A DNA stretch of 39,491 nucleotides from Porphyra umbilicalis (taxonomy: Eukaryota > Rhodophyta > Bangiophyceae > Bangiales > Bangiaceae): positions 1 through 39,491 of the forward strand of contig KV919253.1 in the NCBI GenBank assembly GCA_002049455.2. The letters run 5' to 3'. Under the pieces are notes generated by a model, which was not told the origin of the DNA, ran no database searches, and was given only the letters and a program-made list of their open reading frames with translations. Both the position numbers and the translations under genes were made by a program. Positions 10,461 through 20,118 of the stretch are shown in pieces. Position 1 is the stretch's first letter. Each line of letters begins with the position of its first letter.

Positions 10461-10618
10461 TTGCAATGGCGGCGGCGGCAGCGACGGCGGCGGCGGCAGC
10501 GACGGCGGCGGCGGCAGTGACGGCGGCAGCGACGACGGCGGCGGCAGCGGCGGCGGCGGCGGCAGCGACGGCGGCAGCGACGGCGGCGGCGGCGGCGGCA
10601 GCGACGGCGGCGGCGGTC
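10461..10618. repeat. GGC/GAC microsatellite
   Basis: About 158 bases of interrupted (GGC)n with regular AGCGAC insertions. The plus frame reads Gly/Ser/Asp repeats; the minus frames read poly-Ala, Arg or Pro. It is a simple repeat whatever its coding status. Confidence 0.85.
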
Positions 10619-10785
10619 CGACGGCCCGCGTCTTTGGCACCACGACCCCCGCGTTTCGGGCACCACGACCCCCGCGGCGGCCGCCGACGCCACCAGTGGT
10701 GGCAACGGGGGGAGGGGGGGGGAGGGGGGCAAATGTGGCAGGGACACAACGGGGAGCGGGCCGCCAGACGGCGAGCTGGGGCGGC

Positions 10786-10821
10786 AGTGCCACCCCGCGC
10801 GGCTGCGCGCGGGGTGGCACT
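10786..10821. repeat. perfect 16-bp-stem hairpin
   Basis: Bases 10786-10801 (AGTGCCACCCCGCGCG) are the exact reverse complement of 10806-10821, with a 4-base loop GCTG. Part of the right arm context (CGCGGCTGCGCGCGGGG) is repeated just after it. Confidence 0.85.
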
Positions 10822-11022
10822 CGCGGCTGCGCGCGGGGCCTGCAGTCCCGGACGATGAGCCAAGGCGACCACGTGTCCAAAGAGACGAGGCGACGCGGAA
10901 TTTGAAGAGTTCGCCACGTAGTCGAGCTACGTGGCCACGCCAGCCGGGATTTTCGCGGGGCTGTCGTCCAGACAGTGTGCGGAACATCATGTTCCATATG
11001 ATATGGATATGATGTGGAAGCC

Positions 11023-11048
11023 TCGGCGCGCTGGCGCCAGCGCGCCGA
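11023..11048. repeat. perfect 26-bp palindrome
   Basis: Bases 11023-11048 equal their own reverse complement (half-site TCGGCGCGCTGGC). Immediately upstream (10981-11020) lie smaller AT-rich near-palindromes (GGAACATCATGTTCC and CCATATGATATGG). Together they form a 70-base cluster of symmetric sequence. Confidence 0.85.
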
Positions 11049-11667
11049 TGGCGGTACAGTAGGATACGACCGTTGGCGCAGCGCCCTTGGATGTCCGTTG
11101 TGGTCTGCGTCTGTGATCTAGGGGCTCGATCGTGCCGTTGCTCGTACCCTCCGTGCGTCTGACACCTATGAGCGCGGGGGGCTTCGCCGCGGCGGAGCGA
11201 ACCGCTCAACGCGCCGCCCCGCCCCACGCCATCTGGCCAACCAGCTCGCGGCTCGGCGCGAGCGCCCGTTGTATTTTTGCACCTTGCCATCGCCACGGTT
11301 TGCGACACACCTACCATGGTGCACCGCGGGTGCTCCGAGGCTCGTCACCCAGCAAGGCGCGGGCACCAACGCACAGACGAGGTCCGCGGCGCCGACGGGC
11401 GTTGGTGGACCTCGGTTCCGCCAGGCGGACCCGGCAGGCCTGGGTCGCCGACAGCCACCGCGCGGGGCGATCGTCGGCTCGGACCCTGGCACCTGCTGCT
11501 CACAAGAACGTCAAAAGCTCCGCGCTGTCCTTTGGCGTGGTCCCCGCCCACCCGGCAACGACAGCGGGCGCGGGTGAGACCCACATGGTCACCTCTTGCG
11601 CGCATCTGCGAGGAAGCCGCGTTTTCCTGCTTGTGGTGCAGCTTCGAGGAGCCGCGCACCCACCACC

Positions 11668-12435
11668 ATGGCGGCTCGCCGGCGGAACCTTGCTACGGTG
11701 ATGCTCCTTGCCGCGGCCGTGGTGGCGCTGACCCGCCCTTTGGTCTTCGCCCAGGCGCCCACGCCAACGCCGGTCGACGGCGGTCCGCCGCCGCCGTCCA
11801 ACTCCGACACGTGCGTCAACCAGACGGACGATGGCATTCCCGGCGAAGCCACCCTCACGGTCGATTGTCCGGCCGACGAGACGCCTGCGGTCGCGTCACC
11901 CGTGGCGGCTGACGGCCTGCTGCCGAGCGCCGCCGACGGCGACCTGCTCACCGGCACCTACTACTATCTCAACAAGCCGCCGACGGTTGTGAGTGACGGC
12001 GTTCTCACCCCGTGTGCGGCCGTCGTGTCGGTTGCGTCTGGCTCCTTGACCTACCTCGGGACGCGCAATCCGTCCACGGGCCAGACGGAGGAGGGCGGTA
12101 CCGACGCGTACGTCTCCCTACCCGCCTCGGCCGTGACGATCAACGGGGTGCCGTGCACTGCCCCGGCCAACGTCACGGTCAACATCTACTACGATACGCC
12201 CGGGGAGCCAGGCGTCGGCGTCGAGGGGCATATAGACGAGGACGGCCTCACGTGCGGCGTTTGGGGCACCGTCCGCCTCACGTGGTTTGTGGTGCCACAC
12301 CGCCGCATTGCGTGGCTCTACTTCACCAAGTTCGTGCCCGAGCCGACCGGAGGGATGTGCGCGTCGGGACGGTACGAGTGCGCCATGACGCGGCCATTGT
12401 GCCGTGGGGGGCTCCTCGACCTCGCGAGTGGGTGA
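11668..12435 (+). CDS. secreted Cys-containing protein of unknown function
   Basis: A 255-residue protein. The ATG at 11668 has a strong context (CACCATGG) and is followed by a clear signal peptide (MAARRRNLATVMLLAAAVVA, cut probably after 'VFAQA' near residue 30). An upstream in-frame ATG at 11596 would bury this signal, so 11668 is preferred. A Pro/Thr-rich linker leads into a domain with at least eight cysteines scattered to the C-terminus and possible N-glycosylation sites (NQT at 51, NVT near 170). I recognise no family. The product is likely extracellular or in the secretory pathway. The last 30 residues could be altered if a 3' intron exists. Intronless as read. Confidence 0.6.
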   Translation: MAARRRNLATVMLLAAAVVALTRPLVFAQAPTPTPVDGGPPPPSNSDTCVNQTDDGIPGEATLTVDCPADETPAVASPVAADGLLPSAADGDLLTGTYYYLNKPPTVVSDGVLTPCAAVVSVASGSLTYLGTRNPSTGQTEEGGTDAYVSLPASAVTINGVPCTAPANVTVNIYYDTPGEPGVGVEGHIDEDGLTCGVWGTVRLTWFVVPHRRIAWLYFTKFVPEPTGGMCASGRYECAMTRPLCRGGLLDLASG

Positions 12436-13875
12436 CCGGCCGTCGATTATTGATGGGCAGTGCGGCACTTATGAGCGCACCTCAGTCCTTCAAGGCAGCA
12501 GCGGTCGCCAATGCGACAAAGGGGTTTCATAGTGCACGGTTTGCGCGTTTGGTTTTCTTTTTGTTGCTTGCCATAAAAAGGCCGCTCGCGGACGGCGGAC
12601 CAGACCTGACACGGATGACGGCACCAGTGACAAGGCGGCATGCAGCCGCGCTCCCACTGCGAGTCTGGACCGACGGCACCTACGGTGCCGCGCTCACTGC
12701 AGCAGCAGCTGCCGCCGCCATTAACCTCCCACGCCAGCCCCTCCTTCACTCCGTCCCCATTTGCTGTGTCGCCCCTCTCCAGGGGCCTGCTCCCGGCTGC
12801 ACTCCCTCCGACCTTTGTCATCTGCTGTTTGCGGCCGCTGTCGCCATTGTCGCCGCTGCTGGCGGCCGCCCCCGCCCCCACAGGCGGTCTCCTTTTGCAT
12901 TCCTCCCAATCGCTCCGCCAGTCCATCCGATGGAGCGGACCGCGGCGGAAGGCCGCCGAGCCGGGTACAGGATGCCCCTGGCAGGTAGCCCGTTTGACAC
13001 TGAGCGCCTCGACCACCCCCAGTCGTCGCCCCGCGCCTTGCAGCATGGGCGATGATCGCCTCATGGCGACCGCTTGCCACTCTTCGGTGACCGCAACCCA
13101 AAGCTCACCCACTAGCCCCCACCTTGGCCCAAGGCTTCACTGACGCCATCGACGGCCGCCGATGGCAGCAACGTGCGGGTGTAGTTGAGCCCCACCTCCG
13201 CCCACCACTTGATACCAAACAAAAACGAAGCATGCAACACAACTTTTGGTCGCATTGTGGGGTGCCACGACCCCAAGCGGCGGCCCCACGGGGGCGGGCG
13301 CCCGCCCCAACACTGGAGGTTGCATGCGGCGCTCGTGTGCCGCAGAAGATGGGGCGATCCCCGAAGCGACGTGCCTGGTGGCCACCTGCCCATTACCCAA
13401 CACCGCCGACGAGCGGGTGACATGCGTCAGCATGTGACCATTTTACCGCAGGCAGCCGACGTGGTGGCCACGCGGCGGGTACTAGGCTGGTTCAACAACG
13501 GTTGAAGCCCTGTTTGGAGGGGGTCGCTGGACCACTTCAGGGGGTGCCCAAGGGTTCCTAAATACGAACAGAATTGGATTTAGGATCACGCGTACGGCTA
13601 TGCAGTCCGCACTTGAATTCGAGAAGATGCAAATGAGGGCACGGTCAGTGGAAGTCGTGGATCTCCGAGGCCGCCCTCCGATTTTCTACGGCAGGAAGGA
13701 CAATCACACTGGTTGCGCAAGCGTTCCTTGCATGGCCACACGGCAGCCCTCCATTCTGGAAACCGTGGCCTGCATCGATCCGCTCTGCCGCCCACACGGT
13801 TCGGACACACAGGGGCGGCGGATCGCAACTACGCCAGCCCCACCACCCACCACGGGTTGCCGGTGCGCCCCGCAG
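12436..13875. other. stretch without a confident gene
   Basis: A TATA-like CATAAAAAGG at 12571-12580 is followed by two overlapping open frames (ATG at 12615 to 13055, 146 aa; ATG at 12640 to 13143, 167 aa). The second begins with a Ser/Pro-rich, hydrophobic sequence that could be a presequence, but neither contains a domain I recognise and either may be chance. The remaining DNA to 13875 shows no gene, RNA or repeat. Confidence 0.25.
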
Positions 13876-14345
13876 CCGTCCCGAATGCCGGCGCGCGCCA
13901 CACCCCCCACAGCTGCCGCACGGACGGGTTTCGGGTCGCCACCGCGCCCCGCGCACCTTCCAGCTGCCACATGCGCGGATCGCGGGTCGTAAGCGCGCCC
14001 CGCACCCCTCACAACCGCCGCACGGACGGGTTTCGGGACACCACCGCGCCCCATGCGCCTCCCAGCCGCCACACGCGCGGATCGCGGGTCGTAAGCGCGC
14101 CCCGCACCCCTCACAACCGCCGCACGGGCGGGTTTCGGGTCGCCACTGCGCCCGCGCACCTCACAGCCGCCACACGCGCGGATCGCGGGTCGTCAGCGCG
14201 CCCCGCACCCCCCACGGACGCCGCACGGGCGGGTTTCGGGTCGCCACCGCGCCCCGCCCCCCCCACAGCCGCCGTACGGATGCGTTTCGAGTCGCCTGTG
14301 CGACCACCTGCACCCTCACAGCCGTCACAGGCACCCATGACGGTG
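13876..14345. repeat. minisatellite of about 101-bp units
   Basis: The motif GGGTTTCGGGTCGCCACC, or a close variant, recurs near 13924, 14027, 14128 and 14229 (spacing about 103, 101, 101), with a degraded copy near 14285. Between copies a second motif GCGCGGATCGCGGGTCGT recurs near 13974, 14074 and 14175, so each unit is made of two roughly 50-base halves. The plus frame reads an Arg/Pro repeat, which is probably not a gene. Confidence 0.8.
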
Positions 14346-14780
14346 CGCGGCTGATCTACTCTCCCTGCAGCGGACGTGCGCAGCGCGCATGTTGTCTCGC
14401 TCGACCCGGTTGTACGAGCACACGCAGCTTTGTTTTCTCTTTGTACCTGTGGCCCGGTGGTGTGTCGGTGCCTGCCCTCGTCGGCGGTAGCATCAAGCGC
14501 AGCGGTGTACCGGCGCGTTTATAGATCCACGAGAAATTTTTTATGGACGAGCCTGGCTGGTGTTCCACTCGTTGCCCACCTCTTGCACCGTATCTTTCCT
14601 TTCACACCACTTTGTTTCCTCGCCCACCCTGGCTCTCGCCGAGTTTCCCCGCCCCCCATTTTTGTACTGGTGCTCTTATTGCGACGCCGGCTTCCCCCCC
14701 TCTCCTCTTTCCGGCGGCATCACACCGCCGCCCCCAAGGCGTGCACTATCACAGCACTGCTGGCCCCCCCTCCACCCCGG

Positions 14781-14984
14781 TGCATCGCCAACACCTATTG
14801 CTTGAGATTCTTCCTCGTCCCCCGTGCGTGCCGTTGTCTCCCACGCTGGTTGAGCGCTTGCGTTGGCCGTGCCAAGGCCTGGTGCATCGAGAACACCTAT
14901 TGCTTGAGAATCTTCATCGTCCCCCGTGCGTGCCATTGTCTCCCACGGTGGTTGCACGCTCCCGTTGGCCGTGCCAAGGCCTAC
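14781..14984. repeat. two-copy direct repeat of 102 bp
   Basis: The sequence starting TGCATCG..AACACCTATTGC at 14781 recurs at 14883 and extends to CCGTGCCAAGGCCT. Only scattered substitutions separate the copies. It lies upstream of the second ORF of the Harbinger-type element. Confidence 0.85.
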
Positions 14985-15068
14985 GAGGGGTGTCGCGCGC
15001 TGGGAGAGAGTGTGGCCTACGGTGGTCGGGGGGCGTTGGTGGTGAAGTGGTGGGTGGTGTCGTACGCA

Positions 15069-16904
15069 ATGATGGCCGCGGCGGCGGCGGCAGCGGCGGC
15101 GGCGGCGGCGGCAGTGGGGGGCGGGGTTGGTGGCACCACCACCACCGACGTTGGTGGTGGTGCACCCGCGCCAACAGCCGCTACGTCGGCTGTCGCTGCA
15201 AGGCTCTCCCCCCGCTTCCGTGGCGGTGATATCGCCGACCACAACGATCCCCCTCGTCATGTATTTGCAGACACGCGAGCGCAAGATGCCGACGATGCAC
15301 GCCATCACGACAGCGACGGGGACGCCCACGTGGCGCGTTGCTCCCCCACGATCAACGACCTCGCCTCACAAATTGAGGACGACGTGTTGCACGAGAATGT
15401 GGCGGGGTCTCGGGCCACGGCACCTCAAGATGACGAGCGCTCTCCACGTGTCCCAGCCCGCCGTGGGCGCGGCGGACCGTCGAGGGGCGTGTCTCGAGGC
15501 GGCGTTGCCCGCCGCGCCGGTGGTGTTCCCAACAGCGGCAGCGGCCGCGGCCGCGGCCGCAGTGGTGGTGGACGGGGACGAGGCCAGGGCGGCCGGGGCC
15601 GTGGTCGAGTTGGTGCTGGGCGCGGCCGCAGTCGTGCGCAACGCGGCGCCAATGACGAAGCCGGCGACGGTGCCTCAGTTCGTGGGGTCATGGTGACCAT
15701 GGACGAGCGGCTGTTTGTCGTCTCCAAGTGGGCAGATGAGGTCGCTTTTCGCGTTTCGTCCCACGGGTCATCATCTAGAAGCCTCCAACTACATTTGTCC
15801 AACATTATGGGCGACTTGCTCAAGGCGGACATGGACGGTCAAGACGCGGCGGCCACCGCCGTGTCCGCGGCGGCGGCGACGCTGGGATCGTCGGCGGTAG
15901 GACGTGCCGCCGGTGCGTCGGGGTCAGAAGCTGGAGGGACGGCGGAGTCAGCGGCGGCAGACGCCGGGCACGCTGATTCGGGGTCTGCGGCGGGTGGCCT
16001 CGAGGCCTCACGCAGCGACGCGGCCGAGCCGCCCATGACGCTGGCCTCCATTGGCCGGGATTCGCTGGCGCTTTGCCGCGTAGTCAGGGCTGCACAAGAC
16101 CTTCACACCGCGGCCGAGTCGGTGCGGGGCCTGACGGGGACGACGGGGGAGCAGGAGGCGGCCGCCGTGCGTCAAATTGTTCTGAAAAAGGCTCGAGATT
16201 GGCATGGCTCGGTCCAAGATGTCGACGAGATTCTCCAACTCGCTGACAACACGATGCGGTACGTCGGTACCCCCCGTCGGTCGGGCATCCGCGTCAGCGG
16301 TGCCCTACCTCCCGTGCCACCAGCATCATCCGGGAGGGCGCCCGCGGCAGACGAAGACGCAGGCGGCAGCATGTTTGAGGACACGTCGGACGTGTGTGAG
16401 AACCACGAGGACGCCGGAGCGGACGAGGAGGACTTGATGGAGGGGGACGTGGGCCTGGATGAGGAGGCTCCGGTAGGGGCGCCTTCTTTCGGCACTGGTT
16501 CGGCGTCCAGGCATTGTGTGGGGGCGCGCAGGGCTCTGGGGGGGACCACATCTCCTGGGGGAGGCACCATGGAGTTGCCAGACGGGGGACGGCGGGCAGC
16601 GGCGGCCGCTCTGCTGCAGCCACCGCTTGCTGTTGCCCCTGGGGGCGCGAGTGGGCGGTCTGGCCGTGACGGTCAGCCCGCAGCTGCGGCCACCCAGGCG
16701 GACAAGGCCATGGGGGAGGTGTTGGCGGCGATCACGGCCAACATGGTCGAGAGCAGTCGACGCGCCGACCGCGAGCTGTGCGCCAAGTCGGACGAAAGGC
16801 ATACTGCGCGTGTGGCCAACCTGACGAAGCTCATCCTGGCCGAGCCGGATAACCAGATGTTCAAAGACATGCTGGCTGCCGAGATGGCAGCCCATCGGCA
16901 GTGA
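15069..16904 (+). CDS. second ORF of the PIF/Harbinger-type element, RGG-rich accessory protein candidate
   Basis: 611 residues from ATG at 15069. The frame is open back to 14376, but that upstream part has no protein-like composition and overlaps the 102-bp repeat. Order of regions: poly-Ala start; Gly/Arg-rich block with RGRGR motifs at about 127-197 (AT-hook or RNA-binding like); a conserved-looking segment beginning 'VTMDERLFVVSKWADEV'; Ala-rich linker; acidic stretch at about 437-467; helical, charged C-terminus at about 540-611. It is tail-to-tail with the transposase, with stops 68 bases apart around an A/T-rich bidirectional terminator. Harbinger elements usually carry a Myb/trihelix second protein; I see no clear Myb repeat here, so the accessory role is inferred from position and the helical tail. 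Confidence 0.55.
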   Translation: MMAAAAAAAAAAAAAVGGGVGGTTTTDVGGGAPAPTAATSAVAARLSPRFRGGDIADHNDPPRHVFADTRAQDADDARHHDSDGDAHVARCSPTINDLASQIEDDVLHENVAGSRATAPQDDERSPRVPARRGRGGPSRGVSRGGVARRAGGVPNSGSGRGRGRSGGGRGRGQGGRGRGRVGAGRGRSRAQRGANDEAGDGASVRGVMVTMDERLFVVSKWADEVAFRVSSHGSSSRSLQLHLSNIMGDLLKADMDGQDAAATAVSAAAATLGSSAVGRAAGASGSEAGGTAESAAADAGHADSGSAAGGLEASRSDAAEPPMTLASIGRDSLALCRVVRAAQDLHTAAESVRGLTGTTGEQEAAAVRQIVLKKARDWHGSVQDVDEILQLADNTMRYVGTPRRSGIRVSGALPPVPPASSGRAPAADEDAGGSMFEDTSDVCENHEDAGADEEDLMEGDVGLDEEAPVGAPSFGTGSASRHCVGARRALGGTTSPGGGTMELPDGGRRAAAAALLQPPLAVAPGGASGRSGRDGQPAAAATQADKAMGEVLAAITANMVESSRRADRELCAKSDERHTARVANLTKLILAEPDNQMFKDMLAAEMAAHRQ

Positions 16905-16971
16905 CATTTTATTATTATTTTTTAAGTAATATGCTGGTGCGGAAAAAAAAAAAAACATCCAATCGAACACA
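16905..16971. terminator. shared AT-rich 3' region of two convergent transposon genes
   Basis: Between the two stops lie TTTTATTATTATTTTTTAAG and an A13 run. Read on the minus strand this contains AATAATAATAAAATG, giving poly(A)-signal-like sequence for the transposase. It is the only strongly AT-rich patch nearby. Confidence 0.4.
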
Positions 16972-18288
16972 TCACCAGTGGTAGCGACCGTGGGCAATCA
17001 TGTACTGCAACACTTGCTGCTGCTCGCGGCTTCTCGCGGCACTTGCCGCCGCGGGGAGAGGCACCGCGGATCCGGGCGCCGCGTTGGCCACGTCGGCCGC
17101 GTCCACGGCCACTTCAGGGGACGTGTCGCCAAGCCGAATGCAAACGTTGTGGAGCGTGGCGCAAACCGCCACCCACTCCATTAGTCTGGTAAAATCAGCA
17201 TCCGACGCCACTGGTGCCCGTAGCTCCTTGAGACTGGCAAAGCGCCCCTTGAGTACACCAATGACCTTCTCGGCCGAAATGCGGCGCCGTGCATGCTGGT
17301 AGTTGTAGTTGCGGTTGGCACGGATATAGGCCGCTGGCCCCTTGTGAGGTAGAAGCACGCGAACAGAACCCAGCATACCCTTGTCACCCAAAAGGTATTG
17401 GCCAGGGGAGAAGTACCGCTCTGGGTAAATATGCCATGGGGCAGCTGCTTGCACCACCGTGTCAGGCACCGCGCCCGTAAAGCCTTGGACCACGCTCGTG
17501 ATCCGTAGGTCCCAATCACAGGAAATCAGTACATTCACACTGTAGCGCTTGTGCCTGTCGAAAAAACACCACGGGTCAACGCTAGGGGCGTACGCAAAAG
17601 GAATGGTAGTGCCATCAACCGCCCCAATGCACCCCCTAAACCCATACCTCTCCTCGGACTGCCGCGCATGCGCTTGGCGCTCGGCAGCAGTAGGCCAACG
17701 GACTTCGTCGGCCTCCCAACGCAAAATGGCCGACAAAACCCGCTTGGTCGCATTGACTACAGTTCCTGGGGAAACCCCGAAGCGCTGAGCCACGACTATA
17801 ACAGACGCCGCGTTGCCATAGTGGCCGAACCGAAACAGAGCAATTGCGAGCTGTATACGGACGGATAGTTGCGGCCGTCCGGACGGCGGATAAAAAATAT
17901 CAGACGCCGTCAAGTCCAAACGAGACACAAGGTACTCAAACGTGCTCGCCTCTACACGCAGATGCGCGCGAAAGTACAAGGGTGGCAGTGCGTGCAGCAC
18001 CCTATCTCTCCAGTCCCCAGACTTGGGAATGCGATTGCGACGGGAGAGCATGTACCGAGTCGCCAGCAGGTGAGTGAGGCGCTGGTGTGTGCGCGCCGCA
18101 ACCAACAGCATCCCCAACTCAGCAAAGACACACCGCGGTGAAACTGTGCCCGAATGCTGCAACGCGACGACAAAGGTCGCCCGCTTCAGCAGCGCCCGGA
18201 GGCGACAAATCTCCTCTCGGCGTGCAGACACCATTCTCGATAGAGCACGGACACACACGCCCGGCGCGTGGAGCAACGAGAAGGTCAC
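16972..18288 (-). CDS. PIF/Harbinger-type DDE transposase (DDE_Tnp_4 family)
   Basis: 438 residues, apparently intact. A helix-turn-helix-like region at about 140-185 ('VVAQRFGVSPGTVVNATKRV') precedes the catalytic domain. The DDE triad reads D225 in 'GAVDGTTIPF', D302 in 'YLLGDKGM' and E340 in 'RISAEKVIGVLKGRF'. Motifs typical of the family are 'SVNVLISCDWDLRITSV', 'FTGAVPDTVV' and, after the triad, 'CATLHNVCIRLGD'. The family cuts and pastes elements with 3-bp target duplications, normally with help from a second Myb-like protein. The convergent neighbour at 15069-16904 is the candidate partner. The start at 18288 gives a plausible N-terminus; a later Met at residue 19 is possible. No stop or frameshift interrupts it, so recent activity is conceivable. 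Confidence 0.85.
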   Translation of the reverse strand: MTFSLLHAPGVCVRALSRMVSARREEICRLRALLKRATFVVALQHSGTVSPRCVFAELGMLLVAARTHQRLTHLLATRYMLSRRNRIPKSGDWRDRVLHALPPLYFRAHLRVEASTFEYLVSRLDLTASDIFYPPSGRPQLSVRIQLAIALFRFGHYGNAASVIVVAQRFGVSPGTVVNATKRVLSAILRWEADEVRWPTAAERQAHARQSEERYGFRGCIGAVDGTTIPFAYAPSVDPWCFFDRHKRYSVNVLISCDWDLRITSVVQGFTGAVPDTVVQAAAPWHIYPERYFSPGQYLLGDKGMLGSVRVLLPHKGPAAYIRANRNYNYQHARRRISAEKVIGVLKGRFASLKELRAPVASDADFTRLMEWVAVCATLHNVCIRLGDTSPEVAVDAADVANAAPGSAVPLPAAASAARSREQQQVLQYMIAHGRYHW

Positions 18289-19398
18289 AACAGCGGCACA
18301 CTAGAAGCTGTGCAAGAAGCACGCTCGCGTCGTGCGCGGCGCGTGACGACGAAGACACAACGCAAGGTGCGCGATAGGACACAGACGGGGTGTCCCTGTT
18401 GACACGGGCGGCGGCGCCGTGGTGGTTGTTGAGGTGCGGTTGTCTCGTGAGCAGAGCTACTCGTGCTCACCCCCGCTTTGGCGCAGGCAGTCGGTCACCG
18501 CACGCTGAACCCCCGTATCGCACCGACCTTATTGAACGCTCCCCTGTGGCGAGCACGACCCCCCTGAAACCGGTCACGTTTTGGTTCCTGGTTGGCACAA
18601 GACAGTCGGATCTTTTGCAGCAGCATGACGTCAAATATAGAGTTGTTACAACTATGCGACAATAAGTGTCAAGTAGTTAATGTCGCGAGATAGCCCCCCT
18701 CGAAAGCAATACGTGTGCCCTCGGAACGCCCCCCCCCGCGTCGTGCCCGTTTCGACGTCTATTGAACCGTCCTACTGTAACTGCCCGTGAGTGAGTGGCT
18801 GGGGACCCGCCTGCGAAGTGCTTCAACGTCCATGCGTCCAATGAGAGCAGCACGTGCGTCCAGCCGATTTAGATTTAGAACGGTCTTTTCAGTGATGTTC
18901 TGTCAATTCCTACGTACATGTAAAGTCAGTAGTTATGCAATATTTCAGGTTTCCAGCAGGTTTCTTGGGCGTGGAAGTGTCGCGTTGATCATCATCGTGA
19001 TGATGGCAGCACTTCGCACCACTCGCACGCTTCCAACCATGATTCTGGCTCTCCTGCCAGTCATCCATCGGTCCAGGCGGGGGACGCGATGTCGCCGGCG
19101 ATCTCTCAGTGCTGCCGGCAGGTCCTCTGACAGGCACTTGGCGCACAGGCCGTGTGCTTAAAAGGGGTGGGGACCGCAGACTGCAGGCGGCGCCGGTCGT
19201 GGTCGCCTCCTCGACTGTCTCCGACTCACATCCACATCAGCGCTGCCCACCTGCCGCAGCCATTCGCCCCCCCCCGCTCACCCCCACTGTCTGGATTCAA
19301 CAACCCCTCCCCCCACCTCCTTCTCCATAGCGCCACCATCTGACCTTCTCACAGCACACCCGTGTACGACAGACGCGTGATCGCGCCTTGCCATCGCG
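18289..19398. other. intergenic stretch upstream of petC
   Basis: No gene is seen. A TATA-like CTTAAAAGG at about 19157, roughly 240 bases before the petC start, is a candidate core promoter. It is followed by a pyrimidine-rich leader (19240-19340). Confidence 0.35.
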
Positions 19399-20118
19399 AT
19401 GGCAGCAGCTGCGCCCACCTTTGTCGCTACGTCGCCACTGCGGCTGGACTCAAAGCGGCCCTGTGAGCTTGGGCCTGCCCTGCAGGTGCGGCCCATCTCT
19501 CACCCCACCTCGTGCTCCCCGCCAGCCACCACCCGCATGGTCGCCCCGTCCAGTACGTCCCCGCCGCTCCCACCCAGCGTACCCGACGCCAGCCGCCGCC
19601 GGACGCTCAACCTGCTGCTGGCCGGCGCCGTGACGCCCGTGGTGTTTGGCGTACTCGGCCCCTATCTAGACTCCCTCGGCGCGCCGTCGGGTGAATCCCG
19701 CCGCTCCCGCGGGGGCGTCTCCACCGTTGCTGCTACGGACATCAAAGGGTTACCGGTGACGGCGGCAGCGGTGACCGCCGCAGCCGCCCATACAGACGGC
19801 CGGAGGATGGTGGTGGGGCTGGGTGGCGACCCTACGTGGCTCATATCCAAGGCCCCGAGCGGCGTGGCACCTTTTGCGCTGTCCGCGGTGTGCACCCACA
19901 TGGGCTGCGTCGTCCCGTGGGTGCCGTCCGCCGGCAAGTTTGTGTGCCCTTGCCACGCTAGCCAGTACGACGCCGAGGGGCGGGTGCTGCGGGGGCCGGC
20001 ACCGTTGCCGCTCGCACTTGAACATGTGTCCGTTGAGGAGGAGAGCGGAAAGGTGCTGCTGTCGTCGTGGAAAGAGGTGGACTTTCGCACGGGGGGGGCG
20101 CCGTGGTGGGCGTTTTGA
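19399..20118 (+). CDS. petC: chloroplast cytochrome b6f Rieske iron-sulfur protein precursor
   Basis: 239 residues, intronless. Residues 1 to about 60 are a Ser/Thr/Pro/Ala-rich plastid presequence. Then comes a twin-arginine start ([14 protein letters not shown], about 66-80) leading into the single membrane anchor, as in PetC, which uses the thylakoid Tat route with an uncleaved signal. The flexible hinge is Gly/Ser-rich. The soluble domain has both cluster motifs: C165-T-H167-M-G-C170 and, exactly 12 residues on, C183-P-C185-H186. Ligands are C165, H167, C183 and H186, with a C170-C185 disulfide. The Pro-loop '[10 protein letters not shown]' and the end '[10 protein letters not shown]' are standard. 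Odd point: position 187 is Ala where the family has Gly (CPCHGS). It passes electrons from plastoquinol to cytochrome f. Confidence 0.95.
   Translation: MAAAAPTFVATSPLRLDSKRPCELGPALQVRPISHPTSCSPPATTRMVAPSSTSPPLPPSVPDASRRRTLNLLLAGAVTPVVFGVLGPYLDSLGAPSGESRRSRGGVSTVAATDIKGLPVTAAAVTAAAAHTDGRRMVVGLGGDPTWLISKAPSGVAPFALSAVCTHMGCVVPWVPSAGKFVCPCHASQYDAEGRVLRGPAPLPLALEHVSVEEESGKVLLSSWKEVDFRTGGAPWWAF

Larger units (their letters stand above)
9440..11667. other. intergenic stretch with repeats and palindromes
   Basis: Several long open frames exist on both strands (for example 9811-10905 plus and 10008-10997 minus), but they overlap each other through a GGC microsatellite and have Arg/Pro shadow composition, so I call none of them. 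The stretch holds a TATA-like CTATATAG near 9572, the microsatellite at 10461-10618, a 16-bp-stem hairpin at 10786-10821 and a 26-bp palindrome at 11023-11048. Confidence 0.4.
15069..18288. mobile_element. PIF/Harbinger-type DNA transposon (two-gene core; true ends not found)
   Basis: Convergent transposase and second ORF form the two-gene core of a Harbinger element. The true ends must lie outside 15069-18288. I searched the flanks (13.5-15.0 and 18.3-18.8 kb) by eye for terminal inverted repeats and found no convincing pair. Confidence 0.6.

Noticed and set aside
10008..10997. Minus-strand Pro/Ser-rich ORF through the GGC microsatellite
   Set aside because: The long frame exists only because the trinucleotide repeat is open in all frames; both sides have shadow composition.
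12012..13055. Long plus ORF starting inside the secreted protein gene
   Set aside because: Its first half is an out-of-frame shadow of the 11668-12435 gene; only the part after 12615 could be separate, and it shows no domain.
13506..13560. Harbinger-like terminal sequence GCCCTGTTTGGAG as the left end of the 15-18 kb element
   Set aside because: It recalls known PIF ends, but the best match near 18570 (TTTCAGGGGGGTCG reversed) is weak and no 3-bp target duplication could be assigned.
14376..15068. N-terminal extension of the second Harbinger ORF
   Set aside because: Open by chance; it includes the two-copy 102-bp repeat and has no protein-like composition. The ATG at 15069 is preferred.
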